Position numbers and translations under genes: made by a program
Origin: Phormidesmis priestleyi
GTDB lineage: Bacteria > Cyanobacteriota > Cyanobacteriia > Phormidesmidales > Phormidesmidaceae
NCBI GenBank assembly: GCA_003242115.1
Contig: QBMP01000298.1
Coordinates: forward strand, 1 to 5,390
Reading direction: 5' to 3'
DNA: 5,390 nt
Shown here: piece by piece, positions 1 to 5,390 of the stretch
Layout: every line of letters begins with the position of its first letter
Numbering within the stretch: position 1 is the first letter of the stretch
The notes under the pieces: generated by a model
Databases searched by the model: none
The model's input: the letters and a program-made list of their open reading frames with translations, nothing else
Told to the model about the DNA's origin: nothing

Positions 1-2162
1 TCGATTGGCTCAGCCTTCTCGCCCCTGAGCGATTCAATATCAGCTAGATCAACCGTCATTTTCATGATCCCAAAGCGCACACTCACCTTGCCATCGGCAT
101 CGGCTTCTTCCAACACATCTGCTAGCTGCCCGCCCAAGCTAGAAAGGCGCACTCTTTCACCCACTTTGGGCCGATAGCCAAGGCCGGTAGACTTTACTTT
201 GGCTGGATGTTTGCCGGTCGGTAAGCGCTTTTCTTCAATGGCATTCAGCGCTTCGGTGGCTTTCTGGGCGTCTTTGCCGGTTTTGCTGCCCTGCTGTAGT
301 TCACGAATGACTTTGGCCACTTCGGCGCGGGCGTGGAGCAACGCAGTTTCAACGTCTTTTTCCTGCTGACGCTTGATCTGTTGTTCGCGATCGCGCAAAC
401 TCTGAGCCCTCGCCTCTACTTCTTTATAAAACTGCTCTGCTTTTGCCACCAGCTTTTCTGCTTCTTCTGCCCGCTTTTCCTGCCGTCGCCGCTGCGCTTC
501 TAGCCCTTCAATCACCTGGTTAACATCTTCATTCGCCCCGCCCATCTGCTGTTTAGCCAGTACCAGCACACTCTCTTTCAGGCCCAAGCGCCGCGCAATT
601 GACAGCGCATTAGAGCGACCCGGAATGCCCCACAGCAGCCGGTAGGTAGGCGCAAGCTTAACATCGTCAAATTCGACCGAGGCGTTTTCAAAGCGGTCGT
701 CTTGATACTTAAGGGCTTTGAGTTCTCCGTAGTGGGTGGTGGCGACGGTGAGCCGAGTGTGATCGGCGAGGTGTTTGAGTAGGGCTATAGCTAGCGCACT
801 GCCCTCCGAAGGATCTGTGCCTGCACCCACTTCATCCAACAGCACCAGAGAATTGGCAACCTCGGTTTGGCCGCTGTCAGTACTTTTCATACTGGCTTCT
901 AGCGCATCTAAAATTCGCCCAATCCGCTTCACATGCCCCGAAAAAGTAGACAGACTTTGTTCAATTGATTGTTCGTCGCCAATATCGGCCAGCACCGACT
1001 CGAACCAGGGTAGCTCTACCGGCTCACGCGCCGGTACAAACATCCCAGCTTTGGCCATTAAAGCCGCTAAGCCCAGCGTTTTTAGCGTCACCGTTTTGCC
1101 GCCTGTGTTCGGCCCGGTAATCGCCACCACTCGCAGATCGGGGCGAATGACCAGATCTGTTGGTACTACGCTATTGTTCTGTCCTTTGGCCTGTTCCTTG
1201 GTTTGTTCCTTTTTCTGTTGCCACAGCAGCAAAGGATGCTTGAGCTGACGCAAGGTAATTTGTTCTCTGTTCACAAATCTTGGAGCGTTGCCGTCCATCC
1301 ATAGCCCGTAGCGAGCCCGCGCCGAGGCCAAGTCTAGCCGCACGACGGTGATCATTAAGTGCTCCAAATCCGGCAGCACTTCTGCAACCTGATAGGTCAG
1401 CTTTTGACGAATCGCTTCCGCTTCAATTTCTTCTTCTTTGCGCAGGGCGCGGCGCTTATTGCCATTTTCTACGACGCTGTGAGGCTCTACATAGAGCGTC
1501 GATCCACTGGTAGAAACATCGTGAACAATGCCGGGAATCGCGTCTTTGCGGTCGGCTTTGACGGGGATCACAAAGCGATCGCTCCTCTGAGTAATCAGCG
1601 TCTCTTGCACTGCGCCGCTCTGCCGCTGAATAATTTGCTGAAGCTTGCTGTAAATGCGATCGCGCACCACCTTGAGCTGCTGACGCACCCCCGCGAGCTT
1701 GTCACTAGCTCTATCTGCCACTTGCCCGCGATCATCAATGCAGCGATGAATCTCTTGCTCTAGCTCAGGAAAAGTGCGCAAATCAGCTACTAGCGCCTGC
1801 AATACCGGCATGACATCTTGCGCCTCAATCTGGCGGCGCAGCTTGCGAGCGCCCGCTAAGGTCGTGGCAATGTCTAATAGCTCATCGCCCGAAAGGATGC
1901 CCTGTACCTGCGCCCGCTCTAGGGCAATGCCAATATCTCGAATGCCGCCAAACTGAAGGCCACCGCCCGTAGATTCTAGCTGCGTAGCTTCTACGGTTTG
2001 CGCTAGCAGCGCTTGAGACGCTTCGATTCGGGTCGGAATTTGAAGCTGTTGGGCGGCGACGGTGCCAATGTTGGTAGCGGTAAAGGTGGCCAAATGGCGA
2101 CATAGCCGAGGCCACTCTAGCAGGTTTAGCGTTTCAGCTTGGATTAAAAGAGGATTAGACAA
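1..2162 (-). CDS. mutS2: Endonuclease/ribosome-rescue ATPase MutS2, 3' end cut by the window edge
   Basis: The minus strand reads open for 720 codons from a TTG at 2162 to the left edge. It matches MutS2, the MutS paralogue without the mismatch-recognition domain. Known family roles are inhibition of recombination (shown in some bacteria) and splitting of collided ribosomes (Bacillus subtilis). Numbering from the TTG, residues 1-300 form the core/clamp region and begin ETLNLLEWPRL. The ATPase follows: Walker A GPNTGGKT at 350-357, MutS signature STFSGH at 405-410, Walker B LVLLDEVGAGTDP with D443 and E444, and switch histidine H477 in TTHYGEL. A charged coiled coil spans about 540-640 and a KOW-like segment about 660-720 (YRPKVGERVRL). 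Relatives are about 800 residues, so the missing end should be the C-terminal Smr nuclease domain. The start is uncertain: the frame has no ATG, and the perfect Shine-Dalgarno upstream serves an out-of-frame ATG (see the leader frame). The gene diverges from the DUF790 gene. Confidence 0.96.
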   Translation of the reverse strand, partial: MSNPLLIQAETLNLLEWPRLCRHLATFTATNIGTVAAQQLQIPTRIEASQALLAQTVEATQLESTGGGLQFGGIRDIGIALERAQVQGILSGDELLDIATTLAGARKLRRQIEAQDVMPVLQALVADLRTFPELEQEIHRCIDDRGQVADRASDKLAGVRQQLKVVRDRIYSKLQQIIQRQSGAVQETLITQRSDRFVIPVKADRKDAIPGIVHDVSTSGSTLYVEPHSVVENGNKRRALRKEEEIEAEAIRQKLTYQVAEVLPDLEHLMITVVRLDLASARARYGLWMDGNAPRFVNREQITLRQLKHPLLLWQQKKEQTKEQAKGQNNSVVPTDLVIRPDLRVVAITGPNTGGKTVTLKTLGLAALMAKAGMFVPAREPVELPWFESVLADIGDEQSIEQSLSTFSGHVKRIGRILDALEASMKSTDSGQTEVANSLVLLDEVGAGTDPSEGSALAIALLKHLADHTRLTVATTHYGELKALKYQDDRFENASVEFDDVKLAPTYRLLWGIPGRSNALSIARRLGLKESVLVLAKQQMGGANEDVNQVIEGLEAQRRRQEKRAEEAEKLVAKAEQFYKEVEARAQSLRDREQQIKRQQEKDVETALLHARAEVAKVIRELQQGSKTGKDAQKATEALNAIEEKRLPTGKHPAKVKSTGLGYRPKVGERVRLSSLGGQLADVLEEADADGKVSVRFGIMKMTVDLADIESLRGEKAEPI

Positions 2163-2185
2163 AAAAACGCTACAAAGGGCTGCAT
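2144..2185 (-). other. Possible 13-codon leader frame, or the displaced true start of mutS2
   Basis: An ATG at 2185-2183 sits 10 bases after a perfect Shine-Dalgarno but is not in the mutS2 frame. It reads MQPFVAFFCLILF and stops at TAA (2146-2144). A run of seven T (2167-2161) lies between this ATG and mutS2. One extra T, or a -1 slip there, would join the ATG in frame to mutS2 through the TTG at 2162. Three readings fit: a one-base deletion (real or sequencing error), transcriptional or translational slippage on the homopolymer, or a hydrophobic leader peptide coupled to mutS2 translation. The sequence alone does not decide. The peptide has no family I recognise. Confidence 0.35.
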
Positions 2186-2195
2186 AAGGTTTATT

Positions 2196-2202
2196 CCTCC
2201 TT
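2196..2202 (-). promoter_or_regulatory. Perfect Shine-Dalgarno AAGGAGG upstream of mutS2
   Basis: Read on the minus strand, AAGGAGG is fully complementary to the 16S anti-Shine-Dalgarno core CCUCCUU. It lies 10 bases before the ATG at 2185 and 33 bases before the in-frame TTG at 2162. The spacing therefore suits the ATG and is too long for the TTG. This is the main reason for doubting the TTG as the true start of mutS2. Confidence 0.7.
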
Positions 2203-2208
2203 ATTATA
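2203..2208 (-). promoter_or_regulatory. TATAAT -10 candidate for mutS2
   Basis: The minus strand carries an exact TATAAT immediately upstream of the Shine-Dalgarno. No good TTGACA-like -35 box lies 16-18 bases upstream; the hexamer there is ATCGCT. If used, transcription would begin near 2196, leaving most of the Shine-Dalgarno out of the RNA and a leader of only about 11 bases before the ATG. The same AT block reads TATTAT and TATAAA on the plus strand (2202-2210), so it could also serve the divergent gene. It may equally be chance in an AT-rich spacer. Confidence 0.35.
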
Positions 2209-2222
2209 AAGAAGATTACTCA

Positions 2223-2248
2223 AGAAGCGATTTTTAGAAGCGATTTTT
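2223..2248. repeat. Two perfect tandem copies of a 13-bp unit in the divergent promoter region
   Basis: AGAAGCGATTTTT occurs at 2223-2235 and again, with no gap and no mismatch, at 2236-2248. The pair lies in the intergenic region between mutS2 and the DUF790 gene, upstream of both. It could be a duplicated binding site, spaced a little more than one helical turn apart and so on nearly the same DNA face. It could also be a simple slippage duplication. Only two copies are present. Confidence 0.85.
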
Positions 2249-2277
2249 CAATCAAGCTGATTCCGGTTCAGACGCTC

Positions 2278-2283
2278 AGGAGA
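2278..2283 (+). promoter_or_regulatory. Shine-Dalgarno AGGAGA placed for an ACG start of the DUF790 gene
   Basis: AGGAGA ends 8 bases before the ACG at 2292, an ordinary Shine-Dalgarno to start-codon distance. The next conventional start in the frame, TTG at 2373, has no recognisable Shine-Dalgarno. This site is one of two arguments for the upstream start; the other is the conserved N-terminus encoded right after the ACG. Confidence 0.6.
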
Positions 2284-2291
2284 AACTCACC

Positions 2292-3515
2292 ACGCTACCG
2301 TCACCTCTACTCATTCATCAGTACAGCGGCGATTCGCTGATTCCTAAAAAGCTCGCCCTCAAGCCCGCTAACTTGGCAACTGCTCAAACGGCGATCGCTC
2401 TCTTTCAAAGCGCGGTGAGTAAAACTCAAGGCCATCTCGATCAGCAGCTGCAAATTTTAGAAGGTGAAGATACCGACTATCGCATCAAGCGCGGACTCGC
2501 TCACCTGCTGCGCAATAGCTTTAGCACCTTTGAAATTGTCAGCCCGCTAGATCCAGATGTGCTGCGCGATCGCCTCTTCACCCTTGCCGCCACCACTACG
2601 CCTAGCCCAGCCGCCGCCCAAACCCATCTTCAAACCCTCGCCGCTCAGCTCAGTCAAGAACTCGCCCGCGACATAGAGCCGATCCACATCCGTCAAGGAC
2701 TCTACGCCGATCTCAAAGAAAACCGCATCCTCACCAGCTTCGATCCGCCCACCCCCGAAGCCCTGCTGCACCGCTACAACCTCTCTCAGGTTCAGGGCAT
2801 TTTTTACAAAGCTAGCCACGTCGTTGTGCACCTGCACCGCAATGACCCTGGCGAATACAAGCTGATGTTTAAATATCTCAAGCTGTTTCGGCTGATGACC
2901 TACATCGAAGGCGAAGCCGATCAAGGCTTTACCATCACCATCGACGGCCCTGCTAGCTTGTTCGATACCAGCACTCGCTACGGCGTCGATATTGCCAAGC
3001 TGATCCCCGCCATCTTGCACGTTACTCGCTGGCAGCTCACGGCCCAGCTCCAATGGAAAAATCCATACACCAAAACCGCCCAAGAAAAATCCTTTAGCCT
3101 CACGGACAGCTGCGATCTCGTCAGCCACTATCCACCGGGCAAGCCCTACGACAGCATGTTAGAGCAAGCCTTTGCCGAAAAATGGGCGAAAACTACAACC
3201 GACTGGCAGCTAGAGCGCGAAGTTGATCTGGTGCCGATTCCTGGCAGCGTAATGATTCCAGACTTTCGCCTAGTGCACCCCGATGGCCGCACGTACCTGC
3301 TGGAAATCGTCGGCTACTGGCGACCTGAATACCTGCGCAAAAAGTTTTATCAAGCTAGCCAAGCTCAGCAGAAAACCCTGATTCTTGCCGTTTCAGAGCG
3401 GCTAAACCTTGAAAAAGCAGGGGTTGATCCGCATAGCGTGCCAACCAACACCATTTGGTTCAAAGATAAATTGCAGCCCAAAGCCGTACTCAAAGCCTTA
3501 GAAGGGAATGATTAA
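2292..3515 (+). CDS. DUF790 family nuclease, Bax1-like; probable ACG start
   Basis: The protein (407 residues from the ACG) belongs to the DUF790 family. Its archaeal members are Bax1, a DNA nuclease that works with the XPB helicase in unwinding and incision. After the first codon the frame reads LPSPLLIHQYSGDSLIPKK, which resembles the family N-terminus, and YRIKRGLAHLL follows. The C-terminal part holds a PD-(D/E)xK-like nuclease core: IPDF with D324, then LEIVGYW with E338 and V340, then a lysine/arginine-rich helix (RPEYLRKK, K350 and K351). The frame has no ATG, GTG or TTG before TTG 2373, although it is open back to a TAG at 2235-2237. Starting at 2373 gives 380 residues and loses the conserved first 27. 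No XPB-like helicase lies within the window; the neighbour is divergent mutS2. Family assignment is firm, nuclease activity is inferred from the family, and the start is uncertain. Confidence 0.88.
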   Translation, partial: TLPSPLLIHQYSGDSLIPKKLALKPANLATAQTAIALFQSAVSKTQGHLDQQLQILEGEDTDYRIKRGLAHLLRNSFSTFEIVSPLDPDVLRDRLFTLAATTTPSPAAAQTHLQTLAAQLSQELARDIEPIHIRQGLYADLKENRILTSFDPPTPEALLHRYNLSQVQGIFYKASHVVVHLHRNDPGEYKLMFKYLKLFRLMTYIEGEADQGFTITIDGPASLFDTSTRYGVDIAKLIPAILHVTRWQLTAQLQWKNPYTKTAQEKSFSLTDSCDLVSHYPPGKPYDSMLEQAFAEKWAKTTTDWQLEREVDLVPIPGSVMIPDFRLVHPDGRTYLLEIVGYWRPEYLRKKFYQASQAQQKTLILAVSERLNLEKAGVDPHSVPTNTIWFKDKLQPKAVLKALEGND

Positions 3516-3565
3516 ATCATCACTTTGTCACTAGCCCACACCCAGCCGTTGAATCTACTGAAACT

Positions 3566-3937
3566 ATGAGCAGCACAATATTAGTAGTAGATGATAGTCC
3601 CATGCTGCGAGAGATGATTTCTGGTCTTTTGCAGAAATCGGGCCTGACTATTTCTGTGGCCCAAGACGGCCAAGAAGCTAAGGAAAAAATTGCCGCCAAT
3701 CCGCCGGATTTGGTCGTGCTAGATGTCGTCATGCCGAACATGAACGGCTACGAACTCTGTCGCTGGGTCAAGAACAATCCGTCTACGCAGCATGTGCTGG
3801 TGATTTTGTGCTCTTCTAAAGGCGAAGAATTTGATCGCTATTGGGGTATTAAACAAGGAGCCGATGCCTATGTTATCAAGCCTTTTCGTCCCGGCGAACT
3901 GCTCGGTACGGTCAAAACTTTGCTAGCGACCAGATAG
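3566..3937 (+). CDS. Single-domain CheY-like response regulator, PilH/PixH type
   Basis: This 123-residue protein is one complete receiver domain without an output domain. It accepts phosphate from a histidine kinase and acts by protein contact. All key residues are visible: acidic pair D9/D10, phospho-acceptor D53 in VLDVVMP, S83 in the position of CheY T87, Y102 matching the CheY aromatic switch residue, and K105 in KPF. The stretch CSSKGEEFDRYWG (82-94) followed by KQGADAY is typical of cyanobacterial PilH/PixH proteins, which serve chemotaxis-like systems controlling type IV pilus twitching and phototaxis. No kinase, CheW-like or methyl-accepting gene is adjacent, so the system it serves cannot be read from context. 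It begins 50 bases after the DUF790 gene in the same direction and could be cotranscribed. The ATG is the natural start but lacks a clear Shine-Dalgarno. Orthology to pilH versus pixH is not resolvable here, so no symbol is given. Confidence 0.93.
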   Translation: MSSTILVVDDSPMLREMISGLLQKSGLTISVAQDGQEAKEKIAANPPDLVVLDVVMPNMNGYELCRWVKNNPSTQHVLVILCSSKGEEFDRYWGIKQGADAYVIKPFRPGELLGTVKTLLATR

Positions 3938-3945
3938 TTAGGCCC

Positions 3946-3960
3946 CAGCTACAGCTACAG
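3946..3960. repeat. Short direct repeat of CAGCTA
   Basis: CAGCTACAGCTACAG is two and a half units of a 6-bp repeat, located just after the response regulator stop codon. The region from 3938 to 4091 otherwise shows no convincing terminator hairpin with a T run and no clear promoter. Confidence 0.55.
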
Positions 3961-4091
3961 GCTCAAACTTTACAGCTTCCAAAATTTAGCCCAACTCATC
4001 TAGCCTACCGTCTAAACTTTAAGCGGTGGGCATTTTTGTTGCCCCTCTATCATTAGCGCCCGCAGCTCCCCTCGCCTTCCTGTGCAAGTCT

Positions 4092-5078
4092 ATGGCTTCT
4101 CCCCGCGCCGCTCTCCCACCGGGTCTTATCGTCCGCACTGGCAAATTTGTGTGGAATACGATGTGGCACACGATGATGTCGCAAATGGCTCCTCGCAGCA
4201 CTTCTGGCGACTACACTAGGCCGCAAAGCGCCTTTCGAGGCCGAGACATTAGCCCCGAACCTCATCGCCACTATCTGATTGTGGGCATGAGCTGCCCTTG
4301 GGCGCATCGCACCCTGATTACTCGTGCGCTCAAGGGCTTGCAGGCGACTGTCGATGTGATCACGGTCTATCCGTCTACCGATGAAGGCCGCTGGCTATTT
4401 GATCTCAATCAAGCGGATGTGCCTTTTGCTGAGTGCCGCTCTTTGCCGGAGTTTTACCGCCGCGCTCAATCTGATTATGTGGGCCGAGCGACGGTGCCGG
4501 TGCTGGGCGATCGCCAAACCCAAACCATCATCAATAACGAAAGCGCCGACATCATTGAGCTACTGAACCACGAGTTTGAACCCTTCGCGACCGGCCCTGA
4601 TCTCTATCCCGAAGCGCTCAGACCCACCATCGATCAGCTCAACGAGCAAATCTACGCCACCGTAAATAATGGCGTATACCGTTGCGGCTTTGCGCAAACG
4701 CAAGCGGCCTACGACCAGGCCGTGAGTGAATTATTCGCCACGCTAGATCAGCTAGATGACCGTTTAGCGACTCAGCGCTATCTGTGTGGCGCTGCTCTGA
4801 CCCTGGCAGATGTGCGGCTATTCACTACGCTGATTCGCTTCGATGTGGCCTATCACGGCATCTTTAAGTGCAATCGCCGCCGCATTGCCGACTACCCGCA
4901 CCTCAGCGGCTATCTGGCCGATATCTACCAACTGCCTGGGATTGCCGATACCTGTGATATTGAGGCCGTCAAGCGTGATTATTTTGGTAATTTATTTCCG
5001 CTGAATCCCGGTGGCATCGTGCCAATCGGGCCGGGGTGGGAAGGGCTGAAAGCGCCGCATGGTCGAGAGCAGCTGTAG
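4092..5078 (+). CDS. Glutathione S-transferase, xi class (glutathionyl-hydroquinone reductase)
   Basis: The 328-residue product matches the xi-class/ECM4-YqjG family, cytosolic enzymes that use glutathione to reduce glutathionyl-hydroquinones through a catalytic cysteine. It has the early FVWNTMWHTMMSQMAPR segment and the thioredoxin-fold motif SCPWAHRT with catalytic C68. Next come TVPVL with the cis-proline and the glutathione-binding NNES (148-151). The helical domain holds NNGVYRCGFA (Y196), LCGAALTLADVRLFTTLIRFD and KCNRRRIADYP (from K259). It ends in an FPLNPGGIVPIGP tail. Length is normal for the family (about 320-330). I chose ATG 4092 because conserved sequence (ALPP, then GKFVW) begins just after it. 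A GTG at 4026 would add 22 residues that look unlike the family. Neither start has a visible Shine-Dalgarno. The gene stands alone, 154 bases after the response regulator, and runs convergently towards the FIST gene. Its physiological substrate is unknown; quinone or oxidative stress is a family-based guess. Confidence 0.94.
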   Translation: MASPRAALPPGLIVRTGKFVWNTMWHTMMSQMAPRSTSGDYTRPQSAFRGRDISPEPHRHYLIVGMSCPWAHRTLITRALKGLQATVDVITVYPSTDEGRWLFDLNQADVPFAECRSLPEFYRRAQSDYVGRATVPVLGDRQTQTIINNESADIIELLNHEFEPFATGPDLYPEALRPTIDQLNEQIYATVNNGVYRCGFAQTQAAYDQAVSELFATLDQLDDRLATQRYLCGAALTLADVRLFTTLIRFDVAYHGIFKCNRRRIADYPHLSGYLADIYQLPGIADTCDIEAVKRDYFGNLFPLNPGGIVPIGPGWEGLKAPHGREQL

Positions 5079-5108
5079 TTGGCAGATAGCTCAAAGAGAA
5101 ATCAATAA

Positions 5109-5390
5109 TCAGGCATCAGGGCCGATTTCAGAGCTGGCATCGGGCTGACAGCAAATGCCAAAGACTGAGGTGAAGCCGTGTAAAAACGTGGTCGCACCAA
5201 CTGGGCCAATTTCTCCGTTGCAGAAAAATCCGCTCAAGGGCAGTGGCCCTATATATTGCTCAAAGAGATCGGAGTCAAAATTAGGCTCGTTGTACAGCCC
5301 TTCCCCGCGACCGTTGCAGGCAAATAGCAAGGCTCCCATTGGAGAAGCTTTTTTGCCCTGATCGCTGACTTTGTTTTCTAGGCGCTCTAC
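5109..5390 (-). CDS. FIST-domain sensor protein, C-terminal 93 residues; start lies beyond the right edge
   Basis: The minus strand is open from the right edge to TGA at 5111-5109. The sequence is the end of a FIST_C domain: GALLFACNGRGEGLY, then a PNFDSDLF segment, then LSGFFCNGEIGPVG and FLHGFTSVFGI, ending in a short acidic tail. FIST (F-box and intracellular signal transduction) domains are proposed ligand-binding sensory modules, found alone or fused to kinases and receptors. Here the stop follows FIST_C directly, so FIST is the last domain of this protein. What precedes it is outside the window. An internal ATG at 5339 is not the start, since the family sequence continues upstream of it. 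The stop lies 30 bases from that of the convergent glutathione transferase gene, with no obvious terminator hairpin between them. Confidence 0.9.
   Translation of the reverse strand, partial: VERLENKVSDQGKKASPMGALLFACNGRGEGLYNEPNFDSDLFEQYIGPLPLSGFFCNGEIGPVGATTFLHGFTSVFGICCQPDASSEIGPDA

Noticed and set aside
775..1248. 157-codon plus-strand open frame
   Set aside because: It lies opposite the MutS2 ATPase motifs, which are clearly coding on the minus strand. Its Ser-rich translation resembles nothing I know.
1359..2115. Plus- and minus-strand open frames over the first part of mutS2
   Set aside because: They are out-of-frame shadows of the conserved MutS2 core region.
2547..3128. 193-codon minus-strand open frame inside the DUF790 gene
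   Set aside because: It is antisense to a conserved family protein. The Gly/Val/Ala-rich translation is typical of an antisense frame of a GC-balanced gene.
3509..3520. Near-palindrome TGATTAAATCA at the DUF790 stop codon
   Set aside because: The arms are five bases with a one-base centre and no T tract follows, so it is neither a terminator hairpin nor a convincing operator.
4026..4091. GTG 4026 as the start of the glutathione transferase
   Set aside because: The extra 22 residues are hydrophobic but lack a positive n-region, the enzyme family is cytosolic, and no Shine-Dalgarno precedes the GTG. The family-like sequence begins after ATG 4092.
4053..4307. Minus-strand open frames opposite the start of the glutathione transferase gene
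   Set aside because: Overlap with conserved coding sequence and an Arg/His/Ala-rich antisense composition argue against a gene.
5155..5361. 68-codon plus-strand open frame
   Set aside because: It is opposite the conserved FIST_C sequence, which is the true coding strand.

Overview
The window is bacterial and almost certainly cyanobacterial chromosome. It carries six copies of the HIP1 palindrome GCGATCGC, which is over-represented in many cyanobacterial genomes. The response regulator has the CSSKGEEFDRYWG signature of cyanobacterial PilH/PixH-type proteins, and the MutS2, DUF790 and FIST sequences also read as cyanobacterial family members. I cannot name a genus. Coding density is high and nothing mobile is visible: no IS element, phage gene, CRISPR array, tRNA or rRNA.

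Layout. (1) Positions 2162 to 1, minus strand: mutS2, cut by the left edge, so only the Smr end is missing. (2) Positions 2163-2291: a 129-bp AT-rich divergent intergenic region. It holds a perfect Shine-Dalgarno sequence, a TATAAT box, a 13-bp tandem duplication and probably a short leader reading frame. (3) Positions 2292-3515, plus: a DUF790/Bax1-like nuclease. (4) Positions 3566-3937, plus: a single-domain CheY-like receiver of the PilH/PixH type. (5) Positions 4092-5078, plus: a xi-class glutathione transferase (glutathionyl-hydroquinone reductase). (6) Positions 5390 to 5109, minus: the last 93 residues of a FIST-domain sensor protein, cut by the right edge.

The left half pairs two DNA- or nucleic-acid-metabolism genes (mutS2 and the DUF790 nuclease) that diverge from one short intergenic region. 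The right half is a run of unrelated housekeeping or signalling genes, and I see no dedicated operon. The most unusual signals are at the two divergent gene starts. The mutS2 frame has no ATG; a perfect Shine-Dalgarno and an ATG sit upstream but in the wrong frame, separated from the mutS2 frame by a T7 run. The DUF790 gene appears to start at ACG, with a well-placed AGGAG, exactly where I expect the family's ATG. No novel multi-gene system is evident; the candidates for a second look are these start regions.
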